From contig DEMH01000010.1 of NCBI GenBank assembly GCA_002354805.1, forward strand, positions 165,293 through 229,292: 64,000 bases of DNA. The letters run 5' to 3'. The stretch is from Gammaproteobacteria bacterium UBA2675 (lineage in GTDB: Bacteria > Pseudomonadota > Gammaproteobacteria > Pseudomonadales > Pseudohongiellaceae). Positions within the stretch are counted from its first letter, which is position 1. Each line of letters opens with the position of its first letter. Shown here one piece after another: positions 8,525 through 16,169 of the stretch. The notes beneath the pieces are model-generated. The model was not told the origin of the DNA and did no database searches. It saw nothing but the letters and a program-made list of their open reading frames with translations. Position numbers and translations under genes: made by a program.

Positions 8525-9748
8525 CTAGATGTAATAGTCCAGCTCTTCCTGAGCCTTCAGTGTTTCATGCATCTTCTGTGCGTCATCACCCCGAAAGTAC
8601 ACCAGTCCCCAGTGTGTGCCAAACGCTGTGCGTTTGGTAACTGTTTCTTCCAGGGGGGGTGTCAGCTCATGCGACTCAAAGTACGGGTTATCCTCGACCT
8701 CTTCGGGGATGACCAGCTGGCTCACCACGCGGCGACGCGGATAGACACCAAAGCAGCCGGCGTAACCGTCAGCATCTTCGATTTCTCTCGGGAAAAATGC
8801 CTGAACCTCTTCCGCAGTGGCCTTGGGGTCGAATACCAGCATGCTGGCCTGATAGGCGTTGAACCCATACACGCGCTCAAGCAGCTCGAATACCTTGAAA
8901 CCCGGCGGACGGTAGGCTACCTCGCCAAAGTACATTTCGCCATCGCTGGTCACAAAGTATTCCGGATGAATCAGGCCGAACTCGATATCGAAGGCCTTGA
9001 TCAGCTTTTCGATCTGGGCGCGAATCTGAGGACGGTATTTTTCCAGCTCTGGCGAGGCCGGTACGAATACAGAGTAGCCAAGTGTCACATACTCAGAGAT
9101 ATTCAGGAATACGATCTTGCCATTGTGGATCCAGGCCTCTACTGCAAACTCCCAGCCATCCAGGTGCGATTCCATCAACACCGGAAATTCCTCATCGGGA
9201 ATGGAGTCGACCTCATCGGGGGTTCGAATCACGCGGTGTCCCAGGCAGCCTGCTTTGTCGAAGGCTTTTAAGTGAATCGGATCGTTGGGGTCGCCGTCCA
9301 GTTTCAGCAGGGTCTGATTGACGCGCTTCAGGAACCGAACAACGTCCTCCTTGTCGTGCGCCTCTTCAAAGATGCCGACGCGAATGCCGCCCAGCTGCGC
9401 CCGGCGCTTCATCAGTGCCTTGTCCCGTAGCAGTAGAGACTGGCCGTAGAGGCGGGGGTTGTCGAGCAGTACCGAGTTAATGGCACCAGCCCACTCGACT
9501 GTTTCCTCATACAGGGGGATGGCTATATCGACACCCATTTCCTTCAGGGTTTCAGCGATCTCCATGGATCGGTCATTGAGCCTTTCAAAGTTCCAGGACA
9601 GATAGGGAATATTGTGTTTCTCACAGTATTCCTCGGCCCAGTCAGGAGCGACCACCACATAGCGGCGGTCGAACGTCTCTGCCGCCTCTACAGCGTTGAG
9701 GCTCCAACCCAGTAGCGCGATATACCCTTTATTGGGGTCTTTGTTCAT
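8525..9748 (-). CDS. ATP-grasp ligase
   Basis: 407 residues from the ATG complementary to 9746-9748. It has the three-part ATP-grasp layout: an N-terminal nucleotide-binding-like segment (YIALLGWSLNAVEAAE), the lid/ATP-binding part (LLKLDGDPNDPIHLKAFDKAG) and the metal-binding signature GEMYFGEVAYRPPG near residues 270-283, equivalent to the E-x-N-x-R-x-x-G motif. ATP-grasp enzymes activate a carboxylate as acyl-phosphate and join it to an amine or thiol. Sequence does not tell the substrate. It overlaps by the ATGA junction with a possible short ORF upstream and is followed after 24 bases by the unknown 664-residue gene, so a small pathway is encoded. It is not PurD, PurK, PurT or biotin carboxylase by context and length. 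Confidence 0.85.
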   Translation of the reverse strand: MNKDPNKGYIALLGWSLNAVEAAETFDRRYVVVAPDWAEEYCEKHNIPYLSWNFERLNDRSMEIAETLKEMGVDIAIPLYEETVEWAGAINSVLLDNPRLYGQSLLLRDKALMKRRAQLGGIRVGIFEEAHDKEDVVRFLKRVNQTLLKLDGDPNDPIHLKAFDKAGCLGHRVIRTPDEVDSIPDEEFPVLMESHLDGWEFAVEAWIHNGKIVFLNISEYVTLGYSVFVPASPELEKYRPQIRAQIEKLIKAFDIEFGLIHPEYFVTSDGEMYFGEVAYRPPGFKVFELLERVYGFNAYQASMLVFDPKATAEEVQAFFPREIEDADGYAGCFGVYPRRRVVSQLVIPEEVEDNPYFESHELTPPLEETVTKRTAFGTHWGLVYFRGDDAQKMHETLKAQEELDYYI

Positions 9749-9819
9749 GCCAATACCTTACCCTTGATGCCAGCAGCTGCCGACATTTCACTTTGAATTT
9801 CAATGATTTCGGATACCAC
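9745..9819 (-). CDS. Possible 24-residue ORF coupled to the ATP-grasp gene
   Basis: A GTG complementary to 9817-9819 opens a 24-codon frame, reading VVSEIIEIQSEM then SAAAGIKGKVLA, whose TGA overlaps the ATG of the ATP-grasp gene in an ATGA junction. An in-frame TAA lies three codons before the GTG, and AAGG lies about five bases before it, so the frame has a plausible ribosome site. A shorter version could begin at the internal ATG. Either it is a peptide substrate or carrier for the ligase, or a leader that couples translation, or chance. Conservation of the peptide in relatives would decide; it was not tested. Confidence 0.35.
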   Translation of the reverse strand: MVSEIIEIQSEMSAAAGIKGKVLA

Positions 9820-9897
9820 TTTACCTTAGTTGGCAAGCAGTTGCACGGTGCCTGGTGACACAGATAAGCCTGGAGTCGGGCGAAGCCTGGGTCGAAA

Positions 9898-10227
9898 TCA
9901 GCGAGTCGACAGGAGTCCGCAGCGACGAAACCAGATCTCCAGAGGTAGTGTCACCAGTGGCGGAATGGCCGCCAGCAAAGCGAGCAGACTCATCTGCCAG
10001 GACCAGCGCAGGCGCGCGCTGCAGTAGACGCTGACGATCACATAAATGATAAACGCGCCGCCATGCAGTCGGCCAAACAGCCACACTCCCAGGTCAGTTG
10101 TTTCGGTGACATATTTCAGGAACATGCCCACCAGCAGGCCAGCCCAGGTGAGGGCTTCAAAGAGTGCAACGACTGAAAACAGTCTGCCTGCCGGAGACAA
10201 TGGAAGATGGGGCATGAGGTTTGACAC
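9898..10227 (-). CDS. DUF3817 small integral membrane protein
   Basis: 109 residues from a GTG complementary to 10225-10227, or 105 from the ATG at 10215; neither has a strong ribosome site. Three hydrophobic helices are seen, with the DUF3817 features FEALTWAGLLVGMFLKY near the start and GRLHGGAFIIYV in the middle. These are inner membrane proteins of unknown function. It lies upstream of, and in the same direction as, the ATP-grasp cluster, 78 bases before the short ORF, so it could share a transcript, but it is common beside unrelated genes. Confidence 0.75.
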   Translation of the reverse strand: MSNLMPHLPLSPAGRLFSVVALFEALTWAGLLVGMFLKYVTETTDLGVWLFGRLHGGAFIIYVIVSVYCSARLRWSWQMSLLALLAAIPPLVTLPLEIWFRRCGLLSTR

Positions 10228-10325
10228 TCAGGTTGCGGGAACAAGCGCGCCATTATGCCGGTGCGTGCTTGCCGGATCAACGCCACCTGACGGCAGGCAA
10301 CGAACTGGCCAGCACCCGTAGCTAC

Positions 10326-10354
10326 TGCACACAGACCGCTCCTGACGGTATAAT
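10326..10354 (+). promoter_or_regulatory. Likely promoter of ilvD
   Basis: A perfect TATAAT at 10349-10354 lies 45 bases before the ilvD start. The -35 region at about 10326-10331 (TGCACA) is a weak match at 17-base spacing. The -10 box is the main evidence. Confidence 0.5.
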
Positions 10355-10399
10355 CGCCGGCTTTTAAGCACGGACGAGATATCAGCCAGGAGTTCAGTC

Positions 10400-12256
10400 A
10401 TGCCCGCTTACCGTTCCAAGACCTCAACCGCCGGCCGCAACATGGCTGGTGCCCGTTCGCTCTGGCGTGCCACTGGCATGAAAGACGAGGACTTCAGCAA
10501 ACCCATAATTGCGATTGCCAACTCCTTTACGCAGTTTGTACCCGGGCACGTGCATCTTAAGGATCTGGGTCAGCTGGTGGCGCGAGAGATCGAAGCGGCC
10601 GGTGGTGTCGCCAAAGAGTTTAATACCATTGCTGTCGACGATGGCATTGCCATGGGACACGATGGCATGCTGTATTCACTTCCCAGTCGCGACATTATTG
10701 CTGACTCGGTGGAGTACATGGTCAACGCGCATTGCGCAGACGCGCTGGTATGTATCTCCAACTGCGACAAAATCACCCCCGGCATGCTGATGGCTGCCAT
10801 GCGACTGAATATTCCAGTGATCTTTGTGTCCGGTGGACCGATGGAGGCCGGCAAGGTACAGCTGGCAAGTCCGGAAACCCAGACCATCGAGATCCGTAAA
10901 CTGGACCTGATTGACGCCATGGTCATGGCCGCCGACGACAAAGTGTCGGATGCCGAGCTGGCAGAAGTCGAACGCTCTGCCTGTCCGACCTGCGGCTCCT
11001 GTTCCGGCATGTTTACTGCCAATTCCATGAACTGCCTGACCGAGGCGCTGGGGCTGTCATTGCCTGGCAATGGCACAGTGGTGGCCACGCATGCCGACCG
11101 CGAAAAGCTGTTCCGCCAGGCAGGTCGTCAGGTTGTGGAACTGTGCCGCAAGTACTACGAGCAGGAGGACGCCTCCGTGCTGCCGCGCTCTGTTGGCTTC
11201 AAGGCCTTCGAAAATGCCATCGCACTGGATATCGCCATGGGCGGTTCCACCAATACCATTCTGCATCTCCTGGCGATTGCGCAGGAAGCCGAAATTGATT
11301 TCACCATGGCGGATATCGATCGCATGTCGCGTGATCTGCCGCAGCTGTGCAAAGTGGCGCCCAATACCAACAAGTACCACATTGAGGATGTTCACCGTGC
11401 CGGTGGCATCATGGCCATCCTGGGCGAGCTGGACCGTGCGGGCAAGCTGCACACCGATGTGCCCACTGTCCACGCGCCAACCATGAAGGATGCGCTGGAT
11501 CAGTGGGATATCGCCCGCAACCCCAGTGAAGAAGTGAAAACCTTTTATATGGCAGGACCGGGTGGCATTCCGACCCAGGTTGCCTTCAGTCAGGACACGC
11601 GCTGGGAGAGTCTGGATACTGACAGAGCCCAGGGCTGTATCCGTTCCTACGAGAATGCCTTCAGCAAAGAAGGGGGGCTGGCGGTTCTTTTTGGCAACCT
11701 GGCTGAGAACGGCTGTGTGGTCAAAACGGCAGGCGTCGATGACAGCCTGATGGTGTTCGAAGGTCCGGCTCATGTGGTGGAAAGCCAGGATGAGGCGGTA
11801 CGCAATATCCTCGATGACAAGGTTAAAGCCGGGGACGTCGTTGTTGTGCGCTACGAGGGTCCGAAAGGCGGGCCTGGCATGCAGGAAATGCTGTATCCGA
11901 CCAGTTACATCAAGTCCAAAGGCTTGGGCAAGGCCTGCGCCCTGCTGACCGATGGGCGCTTCTCCGGGGGTACATCCGGTCTGTCTATCGGCCACTGTTC
12001 GCCCGAGGCAGCGGCCGGTGGCAATATTGGTCTGGTGCGCAATGGCGATCGTATCCGCATCGACATCCCCAACCGGCGTATTGACATGCTGGTCAGTGAT
12101 GAGGAGCTGGCTGCACGCCGCGCCGAACAGGACACGCTGGGCTGGAAACCGGCCGAGCCACGGCCACGCAAGGTCTCGGCGGCGCTGAAGGCTTACGCCA
12201 TGCTGGCAACCAGCGCTGACCGTGGGGCTGTCCGGAATCTGGAGCTGCTCGACTGA
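10400..12256 (+). CDS. ilvD: Dihydroxy-acid dehydratase
   Basis: 618 residues, close to the 616 of E. coli IlvD, from the ATG at 10400 with AGGAG eight bases upstream. The enzyme dehydrates 2,3-dihydroxy-isovalerate and 2,3-dihydroxy-3-methylvalerate to the keto acids that give valine and isoleucine. The Fe-S ligands are visible: Cys122 in CISNCDKITPG and Cys195 in SACPTCGSCSGMF. The catalytic-site segments AVDDGIAMGHDGM and GRFSGGTSGLSIGHCSPEA are present. It is transcribed alone or with the methyltransferase-like gene 76 bases downstream. Its cluster would be supplied by the Suf system encoded at 53.5 kb, the only Fe-S assembly system in this window. Confidence 0.97.
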   Translation: MPAYRSKTSTAGRNMAGARSLWRATGMKDEDFSKPIIAIANSFTQFVPGHVHLKDLGQLVAREIEAAGGVAKEFNTIAVDDGIAMGHDGMLYSLPSRDIIADSVEYMVNAHCADALVCISNCDKITPGMLMAAMRLNIPVIFVSGGPMEAGKVQLASPETQTIEIRKLDLIDAMVMAADDKVSDAELAEVERSACPTCGSCSGMFTANSMNCLTEALGLSLPGNGTVVATHADREKLFRQAGRQVVELCRKYYEQEDASVLPRSVGFKAFENAIALDIAMGGSTNTILHLLAIAQEAEIDFTMADIDRMSRDLPQLCKVAPNTNKYHIEDVHRAGGIMAILGELDRAGKLHTDVPTVHAPTMKDALDQWDIARNPSEEVKTFYMAGPGGIPTQVAFSQDTRWESLDTDRAQGCIRSYENAFSKEGGLAVLFGNLAENGCVVKTAGVDDSLMVFEGPAHVVESQDEAVRNILDDKVKAGDVVVVRYEGPKGGPGMQEMLYPTSYIKSKGLGKACALLTDGRFSGGTSGLSIGHCSPEAAAGGNIGLVRNGDRIRIDIPNRRIDMLVSDEELAARRAEQDTLGWKPAEPRPRKVSAALKAYAMLATSADRGAVRNLELLD

Positions 12257-12332
12257 GCAGGCCGTATTGGTGACAGACATGCCTGGCTGCGCTAAGGTGT
12301 CAGGCCCATACTTGATGTATCAGGAGTGGATT

Positions 12333-13151
12333 ATGCGTTTGCAGACATTGAATTTGACCGCCGCTGTTTCGCTGGCACTGTTTTCGGTATCTGCCGTTCA
12401 GGCCGATGACGCCCAGAAGCTGCAGGAACTGATTACCGCAGATCATCGCGATCCGGCGAACATCGAGCGCAATCAGTACCGAAACCCGGTTGAGACGCTG
12501 CAATTCTTCGGCATCGAATCTGACATGACGGTTGTTGAGGTATTGCCGGGCGGCGGCTGGTATACAGAAATTCTGGCGCCGTTTTTGAAAGAGCATGGTA
12601 CGTACTACGCGGCCCATTTCTCACCGACCTCAGGAATTTCCTATCAGCCACCCATGCTGGAGCGCTACCGCCAGAAACTGGCCAATCACAATGAGATCTA
12701 CGATGAAGTCATTGTGACCCGGCTGCATCCGCCCGCCGATACTGAAATCGCTCCCCCGGGCTCTGCGGACATGGTGCTGACCTTCCGCAATGTGCACAAC
12801 TGGATCATGGCCGGGACGCAGGAAGAGCACTTCGAAGCCTTTTATCGCGCCCTCAAGCCGGGTGGTGTTCTGGGTGTGGTCGAGCACCGCGCGCCAGAAG
12901 GCAGTGGCATGGATGTGATGGAAACCACCGGTTATGTGACCGAGGCTTATACCATCGAGCTGGCACAGGCTGCGGGTTTCTATCTGGAAGAAAAATCGGA
13001 AATCAATGCCAACCCGCTTGATACTGCAGATCATCCATCTGGCGTCTGGACGCTGCCGCCAACGCTGCGGCTGGGTGATGAGAACCGTGATACTTACCTG
13101 GCGATCGGTGAAAGCGATCGAATGACGCTGAAATTCAGAAAGCCGGAGTAG
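12333..13151 (+). CDS. Exported protein with class I methyltransferase fold
   Basis: 272 residues from the ATG at 12333, placed six bases after AGGAG; the open frame extends upstream without a ribosome site. The first 24 residues form a signal peptide (LNLTAAVSLALFSVSAVQA). The mature part looks like a Rossmann methyltransferase: motif I VVEVLPGGGWYTEILAPFL, a GTYYAAH strand and acidic loop, DMVLTFRNVHNWI as motif IV, and ALKPGGVLGVVEHRAPEG as post-motif. Motif I has GGG rather than the usual GxGxG, and the periplasm has no known SAM pool, so catalytic activity is doubtful. Related exported 'SAM-dependent methyltransferases' exist in many gammaproteobacteria with no proven role. A strong terminator follows. 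Confidence 0.8.
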   Translation: MRLQTLNLTAAVSLALFSVSAVQADDAQKLQELITADHRDPANIERNQYRNPVETLQFFGIESDMTVVEVLPGGGWYTEILAPFLKEHGTYYAAHFSPTSGISYQPPMLERYRQKLANHNEIYDEVIVTRLHPPADTEIAPPGSADMVLTFRNVHNWIMAGTQEEHFEAFYRALKPGGVLGVVEHRAPEGSGMDVMETTGYVTEAYTIELAQAAGFYLEEKSEINANPLDTADHPSGVWTLPPTLRLGDENRDTYLAIGESDRMTLKFRKPE

Positions 13152-13174
13152 TGGCCAGTCAGTCGCCGTGAACC

Positions 13175-13206
13175 AAAAAGCCCGCCAATCTGGCGGGCTT
13201 TTTTTT
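13175..13206 (+). terminator. Rho-independent terminator
   Basis: AGCCCGCCA pairs with TGGCGGGCT around an ATC loop, with A-run before and eight Ts after. It follows the methyltransferase-like gene by 24 bases and also faces the leftward gene ending at 13251, so it can work in both directions. Confidence 0.9.
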
Positions 13207-13250
13207 GCCACCTGAATTTGCAGGCAGCTCCAACACAGCAGTTTCAGTCA

Positions 13251-14018
13251 TTAAATATTGTGCAAAGCAGCGCGAGCAATCATCCAGACACCCATACCCA
13301 TCATCATGAGATTCTCGGTCAATGAAACAAAGCCAAGTGGCACCTTGCTGTCACCGCCAACGCAGGCACATTTCAGGGTCCGCTTGTCGATATACACTGC
13401 TTTAAAAACTGAGACGGCGCCAACACTACCGATAAACAGCGCGACCGGTGCTGAGATCCAGACCAGCGCCCCTGCAATCATCAGCAGACCAGCCAGCGTT
13501 TCCCCAAAAGGGTAGAGGTAGGCGTATCCAACATAACGCTGCGCCAATAAATCATAATTGAGAAACATGCTGGAGAAGGCTTCGACATCCTTTAACTTCT
13601 GCAAACCCAGCAGCGTCATTGCGCCTGCCACAAACCATTCAAATGTTCGTCCGGTAATCACAGAATCTGCCGTGGTCCAGCTGATGGACATCGCCATCAG
13701 TGCTGCAACGAGAAAGAGCGTGATGACTGGTCGGTAGCTTAGCCCCTCATCGTCGGCTGACTCTTTTCCGAAATGCTGGCGCAGGGCTTCATAACCGCCG
13801 ATGCGCTCGCCACCGATGAATGTCTGCGGTGTGGTATCCACATCGTGTTTATTTTTGAAGGACTCAACATCCTCTCTTGATCGCAGTTTGTGATCCTCTA
13901 CCTGGTAACCCTGGCGCCGTAACAGATGGCGGGATTTCAAGCCAAATGGGCACAAGTGCCCGGGCATGTCCATGCGATACAATGTTGCGCTTTTCTTGTC
14001 AGTCGTCTCGTTTGTCAT
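13251..14018 (-). CDS. Glutaredoxin domain fused to MauE-like membrane domain
   Basis: 255 residues from the ATG complementary to 14016-14018, with GAGG just before it. Residues 12-85 are a glutaredoxin fold: RMDMPGHLCPFGLKSRHLL with a CPFG site (a single active Cys, where classical glutaredoxins have CPYC), then DVDTTPQTFIGGERIGGYEAL, the TP-x-x-F-I-GG-x-x-IGG glutathione-binding segment. Residues 97-250 form four transmembrane helices of the MauE/DoxX type with FPFGETLAGLLMI-like and KCACVGGDSKVPLGFVSLTEN segments; the Cys pair and final Glu are typical of MauE-like proteins that take part in disulfide handling. The fusion suggests that electrons or glutathione chemistry in the cytoplasm are linked to a membrane thiol pair. 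Confidence 0.82.
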   Translation of the reverse strand: MTNETTDKKSATLYRMDMPGHLCPFGLKSRHLLRRQGYQVEDHKLRSREDVESFKNKHDVDTTPQTFIGGERIGGYEALRQHFGKESADDEGLSYRPVITLFLVAALMAMSISWTTADSVITGRTFEWFVAGAMTLLGLQKLKDVEAFSSMFLNYDLLAQRYVGYAYLYPFGETLAGLLMIAGALVWISAPVALFIGSVGAVSVFKAVYIDKRTLKCACVGGDSKVPLGFVSLTENLMMMGMGVWMIARAALHNI

Positions 14019-14150
14019 GGTACCTCATAATAAAACATCCTTACTGAAGAGACTGTCATACAGTCGGTGAGTTCCCCGAGTTGACTCTTGCTGTGTCCCG
14101 CTTTTTGACATACCTTCAGCATTATTCACAAAAATTCAGGCTGGTAGCTT

Positions 14151-15476
14151 ATGCCACGTTGGCAATGGGTGCTGATGCACCTTATCAGGCGGCTTTGGGT
14201 GCGGGCTACTCTGCTTGGCGTACTGGGTGTGGCAGCAGCGATGATTGCCACCACAGCTGATACGCTTATCCCCATCAGTTTTCCGTTTACCATCGAAGCG
14301 GAATCGATTGATCGCATACTCAATATCCTTGCGACCAGTATGCTGGCGGTTACCACATTTTCACTGAGTGTCATGGTGAGCGCCTATGGTGCCGCGTCCA
14401 CCAATGTCACGCCGCGCGCCATAAAACTGCTGACTGAGGACCATACCACGCAGAACGTTCTGTCCGCCTTTGTTGGTTCATTTCTTTTCAGTGTAGTTGG
14501 CATTATTGCGCTGCAGGTTGGCGCCTACGGCGATCAGGGTCGCATTCTGCTGTTCGCGGTCACGCTGGGTGTGCTGGCACTGGTGGTCATTTCGTTGTTG
14601 CGCTGGATCGATCACCTGACAAGGTTCGGGCGTGTTGGCGAAACAACCGCACAGGTCGAGCAGGCTACGCGACGTGCCATGGACGAGTATCTTCGCGAGC
14701 CCTGTCTGGGAGGGCAGCCGCGAATTGACGCAGATCTCGCCGACGTCGATACAACTGCGCAGGTTTGTGCTGCACGTATTGGATACGTCCAGCATATCGA
14801 CATGTCGGCGCTGACCGAATGCTGCGAAAAAATGTCCGTCAGAATTTTCCTGTCCGTTGTTCCAGGTGCCTTTGTCTACAAAGGGGCTGTACTGGGCTGG
14901 TTCGAGTGTGACAACAGCAGCGAAGTTGACACCGCTGCGCTGAGCGCTGCCATCTGTGATGCGGTAACTATTGACGATGATCGCAGCTTTGATCAGGATC
15001 CCCGGTTTGGTCTGGCGGTGCTCAGCGAAATTGCCTGCCGCGCCCTTTCGCCCGGTGTCAACGACCCGGGCACCGCGATCGATGTTATTGGACGGCAGAC
15101 GCGATTGCTGTCGCGGTGGGCCGAAGGGCCATCATCGGCGAACACAGACTCAGATTCTCGTAGTACCAGCGCACCAAGATATCCGCGGGTCTACATTCCG
15201 GCGCTTAGCACAGCAGACCTGTTTGAAGATGCGTTCATGCTGATTGCCCGGGATGGTGCGGCGCTTGTCGAGATTCAGTTGCGCCTGCAAAAAGCCTTGC
15301 GGGCTCTGGGAGAACTGGGCGATACCCCGTTTCGGGAAGCGGCCAGCAAACAGTCGTTGCTGGCTCGCGATCGCGCCATGCAGGCACTGACGCTGGAGGC
15401 TGATCGCGAGCGGGTCCTGGCCGTGCTTGAAACGCCAGCCGAACATGGGCAGCCATCGACACACGATAAACAGTGA
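14151..15476 (+). CDS. DUF2254 inner membrane protein
   Basis: 441 residues from the ATG at 14151; the ribosome site is weak and the ATG at 14175 is an alternative. Four N-terminal transmembrane helices include the family hallmark TTFSLSVMVSAYGAASTNVTPR, followed by LLTEDHTTQNVLSAFVGSFLFS. The C-terminal half is cytoplasmic and contains DPRFGLAVLSEIACRALSPGVNDPGTA, also typical of DUF2254. The family has no established function; the shape resembles small-conductance channel-like proteins but that is only a resemblance. It ends 30 bases before tadA and may be co-transcribed with it. Confidence 0.85.
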   Translation: MPRWQWVLMHLIRRLWVRATLLGVLGVAAAMIATTADTLIPISFPFTIEAESIDRILNILATSMLAVTTFSLSVMVSAYGAASTNVTPRAIKLLTEDHTTQNVLSAFVGSFLFSVVGIIALQVGAYGDQGRILLFAVTLGVLALVVISLLRWIDHLTRFGRVGETTAQVEQATRRAMDEYLREPCLGGQPRIDADLADVDTTAQVCAARIGYVQHIDMSALTECCEKMSVRIFLSVVPGAFVYKGAVLGWFECDNSSEVDTAALSAAICDAVTIDDDRSFDQDPRFGLAVLSEIACRALSPGVNDPGTAIDVIGRQTRLLSRWAEGPSSANTDSDSRSTSAPRYPRVYIPALSTADLFEDAFMLIARDGAALVEIQLRLQKALRALGELGDTPFREAASKQSLLARDRAMQALTLEADRERVLAVLETPAEHGQPSTHDKQ

Positions 15477-15506
15477 TGCAAACGATATATGCAGCAGGAG
15501 GGAGTC

Positions 15507-16016
15507 ATGGCAGAAAACAGTGACCTGGATACCCTGGCGGTGCCTGAGTTGCTGGCGCCTGCGCAGCCGGAAGATCAATTCTGGATGGAGCAGGCTCTGC
15601 TGCTGGCTGACCAGGCTGCCCGGGTGGACGAAGTGCCGGTTGGAGCGGTTGTGGTGTATCAGGGTGCGATTATAGGGCACGGCTTCAATCAGCCCAGGCG
15701 CAGTCACGATCCCACCGCGCATGCCGAAATCATGGCCCTGCGTGAAGCCAGTCACAGACTTGGTAACTATCGTCTGCCCGACTGCAGTCTCTATGTGACA
15801 ATCGAGCCCTGCACCATGTGCTTCGGCGCCATTATTCATGCCCGCATAGCCCGACTTGTGTACGGCGCAGAGGAGCCGCGTTATGGCGCGGTCATCAGCG
15901 GTCAGCGCCTGCTGGCGCAGGGCCAGTACAACCACAAGTTGGCGGTGACAGCAGGGGTACTTGCCGAGCCCAGCGCCGAGCGGATGCGCCGGTTTTTCCG
16001 CGAGCGCCGTCGCTAA
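15507..16016 (+). CDS. tadA: tRNA adenosine(34) deaminase
   Basis: 169 residues from the ATG at 15507, which follows an AGGAGGGAG ribosome site; an in-frame ATG at 15489 lies before that site and is rejected. The zinc deaminase motifs are HAEIMALREA (His and catalytic Glu) and PCTMCFGAIIHARI (two zinc Cys), with AVVV-x-G upstream. TadA converts A34 to inosine in tRNA-Arg(ACG), and such a tRNA gene lies at 61709 in this window. The position next to purL is unremarkable. The N-terminus is slightly longer than in E. coli TadA. Confidence 0.95.
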   Translation: MAENSDLDTLAVPELLAPAQPEDQFWMEQALLLADQAARVDEVPVGAVVVYQGAIIGHGFNQPRRSHDPTAHAEIMALREASHRLGNYRLPDCSLYVTIEPCTMCFGAIIHARIARLVYGAEEPRYGAVISGQRLLAQGQYNHKLAVTAGVLAEPSAERMRRFFRERRR

Positions 16017-16062
16017 GCTCTTCGATTAGCCAGTCCAGAAGCCACCATATGGCGACAATAGT

Positions 16063-16091
16063 CTGATTTTTCAGGGCGACTCCTGTATAAT
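16063..16091 (+). promoter_or_regulatory. Likely promoter of purL
   Basis: TATAAT at 16086-16091 is a perfect -10 box 79 bases before the purL start. The -35 match (CTGATT, 16063-16068, 17-base spacing) is weak. I saw no clear PurR box. Confidence 0.5.
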
Positions 16092-16169
16092 CGTCGCACC
16101 CGAATGCCGGCGCGTCTGTGTCCGGTAACCTGCATCCCTGACCACCAACTTGTAAGGCTATCTGACACA

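Noticed and set aside
11057..12280. 407-codon open frame on the minus strand inside ilvD
   Set aside because: Antisense shadow of ilvD caused by high G+C codon use; no recognisable protein.
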